Numbered from the stretch's first letter, positions 51,429-61,893 are shown. The stretch is 64,000 nucleotides of DNA from Streptomyces sp. I6 (GCA_003725745.1 RHDP01000001.1:2571501-2635500); one strand, 5' to 3'. The notes: a model not told the origin generated them from the letters alone. Numbers and translations are program-made.

Positions 51429-52736
51429 CCGTTCCACCAGCCACCAGCCCGCCAGCGCCATGCCGACCGCGGCCGGGGCGCTGACCGGCACCGCAATCAG
51501 GGTGGCCGTGCGGCCTTCGAGCAGACCGGCGAAGCCGACCATGGACAGGCCGAGCACTCCGAACAGGCAGAGGGTGATGCCGAGCGCGGCGAGCGGGCCA
51601 GAGCCGGTCCGGACCGGTGCGGGTGAGGGCTGCTCGAAGCCGCGGAACGCGGCGACCAGCAGCGCCGTGAAGATCGCCGCCGCGGCTATCCGTAGCGGGG
51701 TCTGCGCCCACCAGGCGGCCGAGGCCGGTTCGGGCAGCGTGACGCCCGCGGCGAGCAGCGCGCCGTAGACGCCGAGCATCGCGGTCAGATGCCACAGGAA
51801 CGCGGTCATGGCGACGCCGTTCGCGGCGACGACGCCGCGCCAGACCCGGGGCCGGGCCACCAGCCGGGCGCCGGGTCCGCGCAGCAGCTCCACCGCACCG
51901 ACCAGCCACAGGCCATGGCAGAGCAGGGCCAGCGTGGGCGGGGCCATGTTGGAGACCTTCTCCCCCGGCATGCCGACCATGGACAGCGGGTACGGCCCGG
52001 CCGCCACCAGCAGCGCCGCCCCGCCCAGCCCCGCCCCGCCCAGCCCCGTCGCGGCCAGTGCCGAGGGCAGCCGGAGGCGTCCGTCGGCCCGCAGGAAGCC
52101 GAGCTGGTGCACGGCCAGCCAGACGAAGGCGAAGTTCAGGAACTCCACGAAGGGGACGCCGAGCACGAAGCGGAGCACGTCCACCAGGACCGCGCCGGCG
52201 ACGAGCGCCCCGAACGCGCCCCAGCCGTACCGCTCGTGCAGCGTCAGCAGCGGCGGGGTGAAGGCGACCATCGCCAGGTAGATCCCGATGAACCACAGCG
52301 GCTGGGTGACGAGCCGCAGCGAGACACCGGTCAACCCGCCGCCACCGCCCAGCAGTTGCACCAGCAGCGCCGCCGCGCCCCAGACGAGCACGAAGACCAT
52401 GGTGGGCCGCAGCAGCCGCCGCAGCCGCGCCCGCAGGAACGCCGCGTACGGCGAGGCGCCGTCGCCCGCGGGGTGCCTTCGGCGCAGGGAGCGGTAGGAA
52501 AGGGCGTGCGAGAAGCCGCCGACGAAGAAGAACACCGGCATGATCTGCATGGCCCAGGTGAGGAGTTGGAGTTCCGGCACGACGGCGAGCAGATTGCCGA
52601 TGCCGTCGGCGGTGACGGCGGCCATCAGCCAGTGCCCCAGCACGACGGTCCCGAGCGAGAGGACCCTCAGCAGGTCGACATAGCGGTCCCGGGTGTCCGG
52701 TGTCGCCTCGGCGAGCGCTCGTACACGTGATCCCAT
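51396..52736 (-). CDS. Acyltransferase family 3 membrane protein
   Basis: 446 residues with ~11 TM helices. N-terminal R-Y-V-D-L-L-R-V-L-S-L-G-T-V-V-L-G-H-W carries the conserved catalytic-type Arg/His region of acyltransferase_3 enzymes, followed by M-P-V-F-F-F-V-G-G-F-S-H and a short acceptor-binding R-x-R-R-L-L-R-P. Such enzymes O-acylate envelope polysaccharides or secondary metabolites. Substrate unknown. Confidence 0.85.
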   Translation of the reverse strand: MGSRVRALAEATPDTRDRYVDLLRVLSLGTVVLGHWLMAAVTADGIGNLLAVVPELQLLTWAMQIMPVFFFVGGFSHALSYRSLRRRHPAGDGASPYAAFLRARLRRLLRPTMVFVLVWGAAALLVQLLGGGGGLTGVSLRLVTQPLWFIGIYLAMVAFTPPLLTLHERYGWGAFGALVAGAVLVDVLRFVLGVPFVEFLNFAFVWLAVHQLGFLRADGRLRLPSALAATGLGGAGLGGAALLVAAGPYPLSMVGMPGEKVSNMAPPTLALLCHGLWLVGAVELLRGPGARLVARPRVWRGVVAANGVAMTAFLWHLTAMLGVYGALLAAGVTLPEPASAAWWAQTPLRIAAAAIFTALLVAAFRGFEQPSPAPVRTGSGPLAALGITLCLFGVLGLSMVGFAGLLEGRTATLIAVPVSAPAAVGMALAGWWLVERSGFAVRRDEG

Positions 52737-52860
52737 GCGCCCACGGTCCCGCCCGGGGGCGGGTGGACGGGAGGGTGTTCGTACTCAACAGGTGCCTGAG
52801 TACGCGCGAGAAGCCTCGCCGTGCCCGGCTGGGCCGGGGTCGGAGAGCTGCCGCTGACGG

Positions 52861-52944
52861 CTCACGGCTCACGGCTCACGGCTCACGGCTCACGGCTCAC
52901 GGCTCACGGCTCACGGCTCACGGCTCACGGCTCACGGCTCACGG
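52861..52944. repeat. 7-bp tandem repeat, twelve perfect copies, at the ispE stop
   Basis: CTCACGG occurs twelve times without change, ending exactly at the ispE stop codon (52945-52947, minus strand). A heptamer array is phase-variable by nature but here lies just outside the coding sequence. Confidence 0.97.
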
Positions 52945-53838
52945 CTAGAGGATCGTCGCCCCCGGGGCCGGGGCCTCGGCGACACGCGCCGTGCGGCAGG
53001 TCCCCGACGCGAGCAGCGTCTCGGCGATCTGCCCCGCCGCGTCCGCGTCCTTGGCGAGGAACGCCGTCGTCGGCCCCGAGCCCGAGACCAGCGCGGCCAG
53101 CGCCCCCGCGTCGGTGCCGGTGCGCAGCGTGTCCGCGAGCGACGGGCGCAGCGAGAGGGCCGCGGGCTGGAGGTCGTTGACGAGTGCGGCGGCCAGCGCG
53201 CCCGCGTCGCCGGTGCGCAGGGCGTCCAGCAGCAGCGGGGACGCCACCGGCACGGGGACGTCGACGCCGTCGTTGAGCCGGTCGAACTCCCGGTAGACCG
53301 CGGGGGTGGACAGCCCTCCGTCGGCGACGGCGAAGACCCAGTGGAACGCCCCGCCGACGGGCAGTGCGGTGAGCCGCTCGCCGCGGCCCGTGCCGAGGGC
53401 GGCGCCCCCGACCAGGCTGAACGGCACGTCGCTGCCGAGATCCGCGCAGATGCCGAGGAGGTCCTCCCGCGGGGCGCCCGTGGACCAGAGGGCGTCGCAG
53501 GCGAGGAGCGCGCCCGCGCCGTCGGCGCTGCCGCCCGCCATGCCGCCGGCGACGGGGATGTCCTTGGCGATGTGGATGTGCACGGCCGGGTCGATCCCGT
53601 ACCGGGCGGCGAGGAGTTCCGCGGCGCGCGCGGCCAGGTTCGTCCGGTCCAGCGGCACCTGGTCCGCGCCGGGGCCCGAGCAGCTCACGGTCAGCGACTC
53701 GGCGGGGGTGACGGTGATCTCGTCGTACAGCCCGACGGCCAGGAACACGTTGGCCAGGTCGTGGTACCCGTCGTCGCGGACCCCGCCGACGGCCAGTTGC
53801 ACATTGACCTTGGCCGGTACCCGTACGGTGACGCTCAC
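52945..53838 (-). CDS. ispE: 4-diphosphocytidyl-2-C-methyl-D-erythritol kinase
   Basis: 297 residues, GTG start overlapping the ksgA stop by 4 nt. GHMP kinase of the MEP isoprenoid pathway: V-P-A-K-V-N-V-Q-L near the start, ATP loop [17 protein letters not shown] (~96-112), L-G-S-D-V-P-F-S-L and SGSGPT near the C-terminus. ksgA-ispE pairing is conserved in many bacteria. Confidence 0.95.
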   Translation of the reverse strand: MSVTVRVPAKVNVQLAVGGVRDDGYHDLANVFLAVGLYDEITVTPAESLTVSCSGPGADQVPLDRTNLAARAAELLAARYGIDPAVHIHIAKDIPVAGGMAGGSADGAGALLACDALWSTGAPREDLLGICADLGSDVPFSLVGGAALGTGRGERLTALPVGGAFHWVFAVADGGLSTPAVYREFDRLNDGVDVPVPVASPLLLDALRTGDAGALAAALVNDLQPAALSLRPSLADTLRTGTDAGALAALVSGSGPTTAFLAKDADAAGQIAETLLASGTCRTARVAEAPAPGATIL

Positions 53839-54710
53839 TTGGCTTCCTCGGCTCCCTTGTGCTCCGCGATCCGCGCGAATTCTTCCACCGTCAGCGACTC
53901 GCCCCGCGCCTGCGGCGAGATCCCGGCCGCGACCAGCGCCGCCTCCGCGGCCGCCGGGGAACCCGCCCAGCCGGCGAGGGCGGCCCGCAGCGTCTTGCGG
54001 CGCTGCGCGAAGGCCGCGTCGACGACGGCGAACACCTCGGCCTTGGTGGCGGTGGTCTTCGGCGGCTCGGGGCGCCGGACCAGGGAGACGAGCCCGGAGT
54101 CGACGTTGGGCGCGGGCCAGAAGACGTTCCGGCCGATCGCCCCGGCCCGCTTGACCTCGGCGTACCAGTTCGCCTTCACGGACGGCACGCCGTACACCTT
54201 GTTGCCGGGGCGGGCGGCGAGCCGGTCGGCGACCTCGGCCTGCACCATGACCAGCGTCCGCTCGATGGTCGGGAAGCGGTCCAGCATGTGCAGCAGGACC
54301 GGCACGGCCACGTTGTAGGGGAGGTTGGCGACAAGCGCGGTGGGCGCGGGGCCCGGGAGCTCCCGCACGTGCATCGCGTCGGAGTGGACCAGCGCGAAGC
54401 GGTCCTTCCGCTCCGGCATCCGGGCGGCGATCGTCGTGGGGAGCGCGGCGGCGAGCACGTCGTCGATCTCGACCGCGGTCACCCGGTCCGCGGACTCCAG
54501 CAGGGCGAGGGTGAGGGAGCCGAGCCCGGGGCCGACCTCCACGACGACGTCGTCGGGCCGCACCTCGGCGGTGCGGACGATCCGGCGGACGGTGTTGGCG
54601 TCGATGACGAAGTTCTGGCCGCGCTGCTTGGTGGGGCGTACGCCAAGCGCCGCGGCCAGTTCTCGGACGTCGGCGGGGCCGAGGAGGGCATCGGGGTCGG
54701 TGGTGCTCAC
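53835..54710 (-). CDS. ksgA: 16S rRNA (adenine1518/1519-N6) dimethyltransferase
   Basis: 291 residues, GTG start overlapping the rpfB stop by 4 nt. SAM-binding [11 protein letters not shown] (~55), catalytic N-L-P-Y-N (~130), and [10 protein letters not shown] at the N-terminus. It dimethylates two adenines in the 3' hairpin of 16S rRNA and acts in ribosome maturation; loss gives kasugamycin resistance. Confidence 0.96.
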   Translation of the reverse strand: MSTTDPDALLGPADVRELAAALGVRPTKQRGQNFVIDANTVRRIVRTAEVRPDDVVVEVGPGLGSLTLALLESADRVTAVEIDDVLAAALPTTIAARMPERKDRFALVHSDAMHVRELPGPAPTALVANLPYNVAVPVLLHMLDRFPTIERTLVMVQAEVADRLAARPGNKVYGVPSVKANWYAEVKRAGAIGRNVFWPAPNVDSGLVSLVRRPEPPKTTATKAEVFAVVDAAFAQRRKTLRAALAGWAGSPAAAEAALVAAGISPQARGESLTVEEFARIAEHKGAEEAK

Positions 54711-56412
54711 CGGTACAGCCTACGGCCGCAGTGCGGCCACGGACTCGCCCCCCGTTGCACGTAGAGCTTCTTCGCCCGGTAGGTCTGCTCCTCGGGGGAG
54801 GCGTCCTGCGGGCGGCCGCGGCCGCCGAGCGACCGCCAGGTGGCGGCGTCGAACTGGTAGAGCCCCCCGTAGGTGCCCGACGGGTCCACCGCGTCCGGGC
54901 GCCCGCCGGACTCGCACTGCGCGAGCGCCTGCCAGTTCAGCCCCTCGGCACCCCGGACCGAGTCCGGCAGCCGTCGGGTGCCGGCTCTCACCTGCCGGGC
55001 GACCGGCTCCCGGACGACCTCCTCGGAGAGCTTCCTGGGCTTCTGCCGGACGCCGTTCACCGTCCGCACGGCGTAGGTCACCCGTCGCGCACCCGCGCGG
55101 CCCGCCCGCTCGACGACCTCGGTCCCCCGGTCCAGCCGCGGGTCGTCGGTCCGCACGGTGCCGTAGGGGATGGGCTCCTCCCGGACCTCCTCGGTGTCCC
55201 TGATGCGCATGACGGTGATCGTCTGGCCGTCGCGGGGGAAGCTGTCCGGAGGTACGGAGGTGGTGTCCTCGCCGGCCAGGGTGATGCCGGCCTCCTGGAC
55301 GGCCTCCCGCGCGGTCGCCGCGGTGGTGCGGATGGTGCGGGCCCGGCCGTCGGCCATGAGGGTGACGGTCCGCTCGGTCCGTACGGCGACGTCGAGGCCG
55401 CCGCGGGAGATGGGCCGGGATCGCGAGACGGACGTGTACGCGCCGCCGGCCCGCACCCCGACCTGCTGCAGCGCCTCCTCGACGGTGCGGGCGGTCGTCC
55501 ACACCCGGCGGCTGCGGCCGTCGACGGTGAGGGTGACGGGGCGGCCGAAGCGGACGACGACCTCGTCGCCGTGGCTGAGTTCGGCACCGGGGTCCGGGGC
55601 GACGATGTCGTGCTCGCCGACGGTGAGCCCCTCCTCGTCGAGGAGTTCCTCCACGTCGTCGGCGAACGTGTGCAGGGTGCGGGGGACCCCGTCGACGCTG
55701 AGGCGGACGGCCTTGTCGGCGGCGACGAAGGCGGTCGTGCCACCCGCGAGGAAGGCGACGACGAGGGCCTGTGGGATGAGGCGGCGCAGGCCGTCGGGGC
55801 CGCCGCGCAGGACCGACGCGCGTCTGCGGCGGCGGGAGGCGCGGCGGGCCTCGGCGCGGCCGCCGGCAGGGGCGGGGGCAGAGGCGGAAGCGGCGTGGGC
55901 AGAGGCGGCAGGGGTGTGGGCAGAGGCGGCGGTGGCGGCAGGGGTGTGTGTCGTGGTCCCGGAGTCGGGAGACGAGGTCCAGGTGACGAGTGTCGGGGTC
56001 TCCACAACGACCGTCGGGGTCTCCACAACGGGCGTCGCGGTCTCGAAGACGGGACCCGCCGACCCGGAGACGGGCGCCGCGGTCTCGAGAACCGGTCCCG
56101 CCGACCCGGAGACGGGGGCGTGTCCCAACGGGCGAGCGTCGGGCCCTCGGAGCCCGGTCTCACCGTCTCGCGGGCGGGTGCGCCGCCAGGGCAGGGCGAC
56201 GTGGTCTCACGGACTGGCGGGCCACCGGGCGGGCTCTCGGGTGGACCGGGACGGAAGGCCGGGACCGTCGGCGCGTACGGCGACACCGCCGCGGCCAGGC
56301 CGTGGGGCGGCACCCTGACAGGCGCCGGCGGCACGGGCGGCGGGGGCTCCTGGAGCCGGGCGGCGCGGCGACCGCCGCGCGCGGCACGGTGACTGCCCTG
56401 CGAAGTGCTCAC
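54707..56412 (-). CDS. rpfB: Resuscitation-promoting factor RpfB (frameshifted as sequenced)
   Basis: About 568 residues: a long Pro/Thr/Val-rich N-terminus, a TM/signal segment ([14 protein letters not shown]), three DUF348 repeats (~150-300), a G5 domain (~320-400) and a C-terminal Rpf domain (~415-500) with the lytic transglycosylase-like Glu in [12 protein letters not shown] and Y-G-G-L-Y-Q-F. It cleaves peptidoglycan and promotes exit from dormancy. The first ~90 residues lie in another frame; one extra base in 56130-56146 joins them. The GTG has a TAGGGT box 9 nt upstream, so the mRNA may be leaderless. Operon: rpfB-ksgA-ispE with 4-nt overlaps. Confidence 0.88.
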
Positions 56413-56421
56413 GAGGCCCGG

Positions 56422-56427
56422 ACCCTA
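56422..56427 (-). promoter_or_regulatory. -10-like box suggesting leaderless rpfB transcript
   Basis: On the minus strand TAGGGT ends 9 nt before the rpfB GTG, placing the likely transcript start almost at the start codon. No ribosome binding site is present between them. Confidence 0.4.
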
Positions 56428-56518
56428 GCCGCTGATCGTCACTCTCCCAAGCAGGTCGGCTACCCGGTGTCGCTGCGCCATGCCAGAAGAGCCCGGGAAT
56501 GTGACGATTCGTTATCTT

Positions 56519-57444
56519 TCAGTAATCGAATGCGCGAGCCGTGTTCGAAGCAATCGCCTCCGACATGGCGTCCTCGTCGATCCCCCGGACCGCGGCCATC
56601 GCACGGACCGTGACCGGAATGAGATACGGCGCGTTGGGCCGGCCGCGGTAGGGCGCCGGCGTCAGAAACGGCGCGTCCGTCTCCACCAGCACGAGGTCCA
56701 GCGGGGCGACGGCGAGCGCGTCCCGCAGCGGCTGGGCGTTCTTGAAGGTGACGTTGCCCGCGAAGGACATGAAGTACCCGGCGCCGGCGCAGATCCGCGC
56801 CATCTCCGCGTCGCCCGAGTAGCAGTGGAAGACGGTGCGCTCGGGGGCGCCCTCCTCGGCCAGGATCCGCAGGACGTCGGCGTGGGCGTCGCGGTCGTGG
56901 ATGACGAGAGCCTTGCCGTGCCGCTTGGCGATCTCGATGTGGGCGCGGAAGGACCGCTCCTGGGCGGCGATGCCCTCCGGTCCCGTGCGGAAGTGGTCGA
57001 GCCCGGTCTCGCCGACGGCCCGCACCTGCTCGAGTCCCGCCAGCCGGTCGATCTCCGCGAGTGCCTCGTCCAGCGCGGCTTCCCCGCCGCCCGGCCGCCC
57101 GGGCTGCCGGGATCGCCCCGCCCGTGTGCCACCACCGCCCTGGCCCGGGCCGCTCTGCGACGCCCCTCGACCGGGACACCGTGGACGATGCGCGGTGCCT
57201 CGTTCGGGTGAAGCGCGACCGCCGCGTGGACGTTCTCGTACCGGGCCGCCGTTTCGGCCGCCCAGCGCGACCCGTCGATGTCGCAGCCCACCTGGACGAC
57301 GGTCGTCACACCGGTCTTCGCCGCCTTCTCCAGCGCCTCTTCGACGGTGCCGCTCTGCATGTCCAGATGGGTGTGCGAATCGGCGACCGGAACGGCCAGC
57401 GGCGCGGGTGCGGGCGGAGGGGTGTCGTTGGGCTTTGCACTCAT
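56519..57444 (-). CDS. tatD: TatD-family metal-dependent DNase (frameshifted as sequenced)
   Basis: ATG 57444 starts MSAKPNDTPPP; the metal-binding H-x-H is in VADSHTHLD. The first ~90 residues (to P-R-I-V-H-G) are in one frame. The rest, E-I-D-R-L-A, G-E-T-G-L-D-H-F-R-T-G, H-I-E-I-A-K-R-H-G-K-A-L-V-I-H-D-R-D-A-H, F-H-C-Y-S-G and E-T-D-A-P-F-L-T-P, is in another. One base added to the C run 57163-57166 joins them through G-A-S-Q-S-G-P-G-Q-G. The TIM-barrel hydrolase acts in DNA degradation and repair. Confidence 0.88.
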
Positions 57445-57717
57445 GGCCACGATCGTACGAGGACCGTGGTCACGGCCATGGCCACGGCCTCACCCACGGC
57501 GGCGGAGGACTCCGGGAGCGCTTACGCTCGGCGGACCGCCCGCACCCACGCCCACCCGCGGGCACGCTCGCGCACCACGGCTCCCCGCACGGTCCCCGCC
57601 CGCACACCGCGGCCCGGACCTCACGCCCCGCCCCGGCCCGCACCCACGCGAACACGGTCAAGAGCGCAGCTCAACGAAGCGAAAACCAACGGCAACGGCA
57701 ACCGGAACGGCAACGTC

Positions 57718-58364
57718 TCACCTGCGGCGATAGAGGCCGCGGAGCCTCCCGCCCAGGCCCCGGCGCGGTGCGCCCCCGGGCACGGACTCTTCAACCTCCA
57801 CACCCTCGGCCGCGACGCCCTCGGTCCGCACACCCTCGGCACCCTCGCTCCCCGCACCCTCGGCCGCGACGTCCCGGCGCGCCGCACCCCGGGTCGCCGC
57901 GCCCTCGACCGCCGCACCCTGGGAAACGGCCCTTCCGCCGCCCCGCCCCCGTGGCGGCCGATGTACCGCACCCCGCGCCGCTCCCCGTGCCGGCGCCTCG
58001 GAGACCCGGGCTCCGGTTCGGACGCCGGAACCGGCCCGGCGGTGGCGAAGTTGGGGGGCGCGAAGTGCTGGCGGCGCAGCGACTCGGCCAGGCCCGACAC
58101 CTGCCCCGCGCGCATGATGCGGACCTTCTGCCCGCCGCAGTTGAGGCAGGTCAGCCGGTTCAGCGGGGAGGGTACGAGCCGACCCTCCACACGGTAGGTG
58201 AAGAACGGCCGGCCGGCGCCGTCGATGTGGTGCTCGATGTCGTAGGTCTGCTCCCAGCCGTAGCCGCACCGCATACAGGCGAGGGCGTAGGACTCCTGCA
58301 CCGTCTCGGGTGCGTCGACCGGGAGAGGTCCCGCACTGCTCGGGGTGCCCGCTATGTCACTCAT
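57718..58364 (-). CDS. Zinc-ribbon protein of unknown function (possible frameshift)
   Basis: ATG 58364 (MSDIAGTPSSAGPLP) has a strong AGGAGGAG. Residues ~28-90 carry paired cysteines C-M-R-C-G-Y-G-W-E-Q and C-L-N-C-G-G, a zinc ribbon, with the conserved R-I-M-R-A-G-Q-V near ~85. The family is frequent in Streptomyces and uncharacterised. After ~135 residues the open frame becomes Arg-rich and runs to 57621. A neighbouring frame instead gives E/G/A/V-rich sequence with an ending L-G-G-R-L-R-G-L-Y-R-R-R, stopping at 57718. I favour the latter with one base missing in a C run at 57930-57950. Without a shift the end is 57621. Confidence 0.6.
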
Positions 58365-58538
58365 GCCACGCTCCTCCTGATCCACTGCCCCCTGCTCGGC
58401 GGGGGTGCGTCCGCTGCCAGTGGACTCCTGCCGCCACGGGACGGCATCAGGCCTTCCGGCCTATTGGCGAGGATTTGGGAGGCGCTTTTCCGGAAGGCGT
58501 GATCGCGCGGTCCGAGCTTTGCCTTTCACGATAGACCT

Positions 58539-59459
58539 TTACCGTTCGGCGGTCCTGTTCCTGCCGCCGCCGTTCGACGGGCCCGTTCCCGCCTCGTTCT
58601 TCGCCGCCGCGTTCTTCGCCGCCACGACCGCGTCGAACACCTCGCGCTTGGGCAGACCCTCCTCGGCGGCGACAGCCGCGATGGCCTCCTTGCGGCGCTC
58701 GCCCGCCTCCTCGCGCACCCGTACCCTGCGCACCAGCTCGTCCGCGTCGAGGTCGGAGGGGCCCGGGGCCGGGGCGCCCTCCACGACGACGGTGATCTCC
58801 CCGCGCACCCCCTCGGCCGCCCAGGCCGCCAGCTCGCCGAGACCGCCGCGCCTGACCTCCTCGTACGTCTTCGTCAGCTCCCGGCAGACCGCGGCCCGCC
58901 GATCGGCGCCGAACACCTCGGCCATCGCGGCGAGCGTGTCGTCGAGGCGGTGCGGCGCCTCGAAGTAGACGAGGGTGCGGCGCTCGTCCGCCACCTCGCG
59001 CAACCGGCCGAGGCGCTCACCGGCCTTGCGCGGCAGGAAGCCCTCGAAGCAGAACCGGTCCACCGGCAGCCCCGACAGGGCGAGCGCGGTCAGCACGGCG
59101 GACGGGCCGGGTACGGCGGTGACCCTGATGTCCTTCTCGACGGCCGCGGCGACCAGCCGGTAGCCGGGGTCGGACACCGACGGCATCCCGGCGTCGGTGA
59201 CGAGCAGCACCCTGGCGCCGCCCTCCAGCGCTTCCACCAGTTCCGGCGTACGGGCGGACTCGTTGCCCTCGAAGTAGGACACGACCCGGCCGCGGGTGTG
59301 CACGCCGAGCGCCTGGGTGAGCCGGCGCAGCCTCCGGGTGTCCTCCGCGGCGACGACGTCGGCGTTCTCCAGCTCGGCCGCCAGCCGCGGCGGGGCGTCC
59401 GCCGCGTCGCCGATGGGGGTCCCTGCCAGTACGAGTGTTCCAGTCACCGATCCAGTCAC
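58539..59459 (-). CDS. rsmI: 16S rRNA (cytidine1402-2'-O)-methyltransferase
   Basis: 306 residues from GTG 59459, with GAGG ~11 nt upstream; GTG 59447 is an alternative since MTGSVTG repeats. Tetrapyrrole-methylase fold: G-T-P-I-G-D, VVAAEDTRRLRRL, TDAGMPSVSDPG, VPGPSAVLTALALSG and a GFLPRK loop. It 2'-O-methylates C1402 in the ribosomal decoding site. The C-terminus is extended by a basic, Ala/Asn-rich tail. Confidence 0.95.
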   Translation of the reverse strand: MTGSVTGTLVLAGTPIGDAADAPPRLAAELENADVVAAEDTRRLRRLTQALGVHTRGRVVSYFEGNESARTPELVEALEGGARVLLVTDAGMPSVSDPGYRLVAAAVEKDIRVTAVPGPSAVLTALALSGLPVDRFCFEGFLPRKAGERLGRLREVADERRTLVYFEAPHRLDDTLAAMAEVFGADRRAAVCRELTKTYEEVRRGGLGELAAWAAEGVRGEITVVVEGAPAPGPSDLDADELVRRVRVREEAGERRKEAIAAVAAEEGLPKREVFDAVVAAKNAAAKNEAGTGPSNGGGRNRTAER

Positions 59460-59509
59460 AGGAGCAATCCTCGCAGGGCGGGCGCCGCCCCTCGCACAGA
59501 CGCGTTCCC

Positions 59510-59515
59510 TACGAT
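59510..59515 (+). promoter_or_regulatory. -10 box of the mannosyltransferase gene, leaderless
   Basis: TACGAT lies 6 nt before the GTG at 59522, which puts the predicted transcript start at or next to the start codon, with no ribosome binding site. This is a typical Streptomyces leaderless layout. Confidence 0.55.
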
Positions 59516-59521
59516 GGCGCG

Positions 59522-61285
59522 GTGACCAGTACCGCCCCACGGGCCGCGCACGGTCAGGACGTCGCGGAGCAGCCACCGTCCTGGCAGCAGCGCCTGCGCA
59601 GATTCGGCCATGTGCCCCGGCCCGGCATCGGGCTGCGCGAGCGGCTGGTGCCGCCGTACACCAGGCCCTCCGACCGGCTGTGGTCGCTCCTGGGTGTGCC
59701 ACCGGGCGCGGCGCGTCGCGTGGAGCGGCTCTCGGCGTGGGGCGGACCGCTGCTGGTGGCCCTGGTGGCCGGGCTGCTGCGGTTCTGGCAGCTCGGCAGC
59801 CCCAAGGCGGTGATATTCGACGAGACGTACTACGCGAAGGACGCCTGGGCGCTCATCAACCAGGGGTACGAGGGCTCCTGGCCGAAGGACGTCGACAAGG
59901 CGATCCTGGCGAACCCGGACGCGGTCGCGATCCCGTCGGACCCCGGCTATGTGGTGCACCCGCCGGTGGGCAAGTGGATCATCGGGCTCGGCGAGCAGAT
60001 GTTCGGCTTCACCCCGTTCGGCTGGCGCTTCATGGTCTTCGTGCTCGGCACGCTGTCGGTGCTGATGCTGTGCCGGATCGGCAGACGGCTGTTCCGTTCG
60101 ACGTTCCTCGGGTGCCTCGCGGGCGCGCTGATGGCCGTGGACGGGCTGCACTTCGTGATGAGCCGGACGGCGCTGCTCGACCAGGTGCTGATGTTCTTCG
60201 TGCTGGCGGCCTTCGGCTGTCTGCTCATCGACCGCGACCGGGTGAGAGGGCGCCTCGCGGACGCGCTCCCGGTCGACGCCGAGGGCGTGCTGCGCCCGGA
60301 CCCGACGATCGCGGCGACCCTGCGGACGGGCCCGCGGCCGTGGCGGATCGCGGCCGCGGTGATGCTGGGCCTGGCGATCGGCACCAAGTGGAACGGCCTC
60401 TACTTCCTGGCCGCGTTCGGCCTGATGACCCTGCTGTGGGACGCGGGGGCGCGGAAGACGGCCGGCGCGGTCCGCCCGTACACGGCCGTGCTGAGGCGGG
60501 ACCTCCTGCCGGCCCTCGTCGGTCTGCCGGTGGCGGTCGCGACGTACATCGCCTCCTGGTCCGGCTGGATCTTCACCGACAAGGGCTACTTCCGGGACTG
60601 GGCGGCGACGGAGGGCAGGGACAGCCCCTGGAGCACGGTGTTCCCGGACTGGTGGCGCAGCCTCTGGCACTACGAGACCGAGGTCTACAGCTTCCACGTC
60701 AATCTGACGTCCGGTCACACCTACCAGTCCAACCCCTGGAGCTGGATCGTCCTGGGCCGTCCGGTCTCCTACTTCTACGAGGACCCGGCGGCCGGCACGG
60801 CGGGCTGCCCGGTCACCGCCACCGACAAGTGCGCCCGCGAGGTCCTGGCGATCGGCACCCCCGCGCTGTGGTGGATCGCCTGTTTCGCCGTCGTCTACGT
60901 CCTGTGGCGCTGGGCCTTCCGCCGTGACTGGCGCGCGGGCGCGATCGCCTGCGGGATCGCGGCGGGCTGGCTGCCGTGGTTCCTGTACCAGGAGCGCACG
61001 ATCTTCCTCTTCTACGCGGTGGTCTTCGTCCCGTTCCTGTGCCTGGCCGTCGCGATGCTCCTCGGCGCGGTCATCGGCCCGGCCCAGCGGCCGCGCCCGC
61101 CTGCCGCCCCACCGGACACGGGGCTCGCACCCGGTGAGCGCCGCAGGACCGTGGGCGCGGTGGCGGCGGGTGTGCTGGTGCTGCTCGTCATCTGGAACTT
61201 CATCTACTTCTGGCCGCTGTTCACGGGCGATCCGATCCCGATGGACGACTGGCGGGCCCGGATGTGGCTGGACACCTGGGTCTAG
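59522..61285 (+). CDS. pmt: Dolichyl-phosphate-mannose-protein mannosyltransferase
   Basis: 587 residues, GT39 family. Polyprenyl-phosphate-mannose donor; adds mannose to secreted proteins. Catalytic-type D-E in VIFDETYYAKDAWAL (~100) on the first large external loop, H-P-P-V-G-K-W, then ~10 TM helices and the PMT C-terminal region (S-N-P-W-S-W-I-V-L-G-R-P-V-S-Y-F-Y, Y-Q-E-R-T-I-F-L-F-Y). The position next to divergent rsmI is conserved in actinobacteria. Confidence 0.93.
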   Translation: MTSTAPRAAHGQDVAEQPPSWQQRLRRFGHVPRPGIGLRERLVPPYTRPSDRLWSLLGVPPGAARRVERLSAWGGPLLVALVAGLLRFWQLGSPKAVIFDETYYAKDAWALINQGYEGSWPKDVDKAILANPDAVAIPSDPGYVVHPPVGKWIIGLGEQMFGFTPFGWRFMVFVLGTLSVLMLCRIGRRLFRSTFLGCLAGALMAVDGLHFVMSRTALLDQVLMFFVLAAFGCLLIDRDRVRGRLADALPVDAEGVLRPDPTIAATLRTGPRPWRIAAAVMLGLAIGTKWNGLYFLAAFGLMTLLWDAGARKTAGAVRPYTAVLRRDLLPALVGLPVAVATYIASWSGWIFTDKGYFRDWAATEGRDSPWSTVFPDWWRSLWHYETEVYSFHVNLTSGHTYQSNPWSWIVLGRPVSYFYEDPAAGTAGCPVTATDKCAREVLAIGTPALWWIACFAVVYVLWRWAFRRDWRAGAIACGIAAGWLPWFLYQERTIFLFYAVVFVPFLCLAVAMLLGAVIGPAQRPRPPAAPPDTGLAPGERRRTVGAVAAGVLVLLVIWNFIYFWPLFTGDPIPMDDWRARMWLDTWV

Positions 61286-61716
61286 CACCCGGGTCCAGCA
61301 GGCACGACGGCGAGCCCGGCACGCGGCGCGTGGGGCCGGGCCGCCAGTGCCTCCGGAGCCCGACGGCGGCGTCTCCGGCCGGACCACCTGCGGGACGCCA
61401 GCGGGACGCCTGCGGGACGTCGGGCGACGGCCCGCGGACGGCCCGGGCTCGGGCACGCACGGCAGACTCGCTGGCCCGAGTCCGCGTGTGGCGCGCCAGG
61501 CGCCTCGCCCCAGGCAACGTGGGCGGGCGCTCACCACCTGCAGGTATGACTCTCACCCCGCAGCGACGGAGCGCGGTCGTCCGCGTGAGCAGCGCCCCGG
61601 CAATGCGATCGAAACCGGTTCCCTGCCCGGTCGCCCCGCACTGTCACATGCGGCCGACCCGAACCGCACAGTGCCGCCGTTGACGCAGCCGTGGATGTCA
61701 GCGGACCTCGTCCGCG
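61286..61716. other. Intergenic region after the mannosyltransferase gene
   Basis: No gene is supported. A GCGGGACGCC motif recurs three times near 61391-61425, and TCTAG/CCCGGG blocks just after the stop may form a terminator. Confidence 0.4.
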
Positions 61717-61893
61717 TCACCTGCGACGCGTGCGCGCCTTCGCCTTCTGCTCTGCTTCCTTGCGCTTCTTGATGGTGTACGTGGACCAGTCGCCGCGGTG
61801 GAAATGGCACCTCGACGCGTCCACCATGGCCAGTCGCCGGCACCTGGTGCCGTTCTTCGTCAGCGCTCCACACCTGGACTGTGTACGAGCCAT
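61717..61893 (-). CDS. Small Cys/His protein, DUF5763-like
   Basis: 58 residues from the ATG at 61893, with GGGG ~9 nt upstream. C-G-A-L-T-K-N-G-T-R-C-R-R and C-H-F-H resemble a short C-x7-8-C...C-x-x-H zinc-binding motif seen in small phage and bacterial proteins of the DUF5763 type. The C-terminus is Lys/Arg/Ala-rich helix. Function unknown. Confidence 0.6.
   Translation of the reverse strand: MARTQSRCGALTKNGTRCRRLAMVDASRCHFHRGDWSTYTIKKRKEAEQKAKARTRRR

Noticed and set aside
52861-52944. CRISPR-like array
   Set aside because: Twelve contiguous heptamers without spacers form a simple tandem repeat; no cas genes are present.
59456-61537. 693-codon minus-strand frame over the mannosyltransferase gene
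   Set aside because: His/Arg/Asp-rich antisense shadow; the plus strand has GT39 motifs and TM helices.
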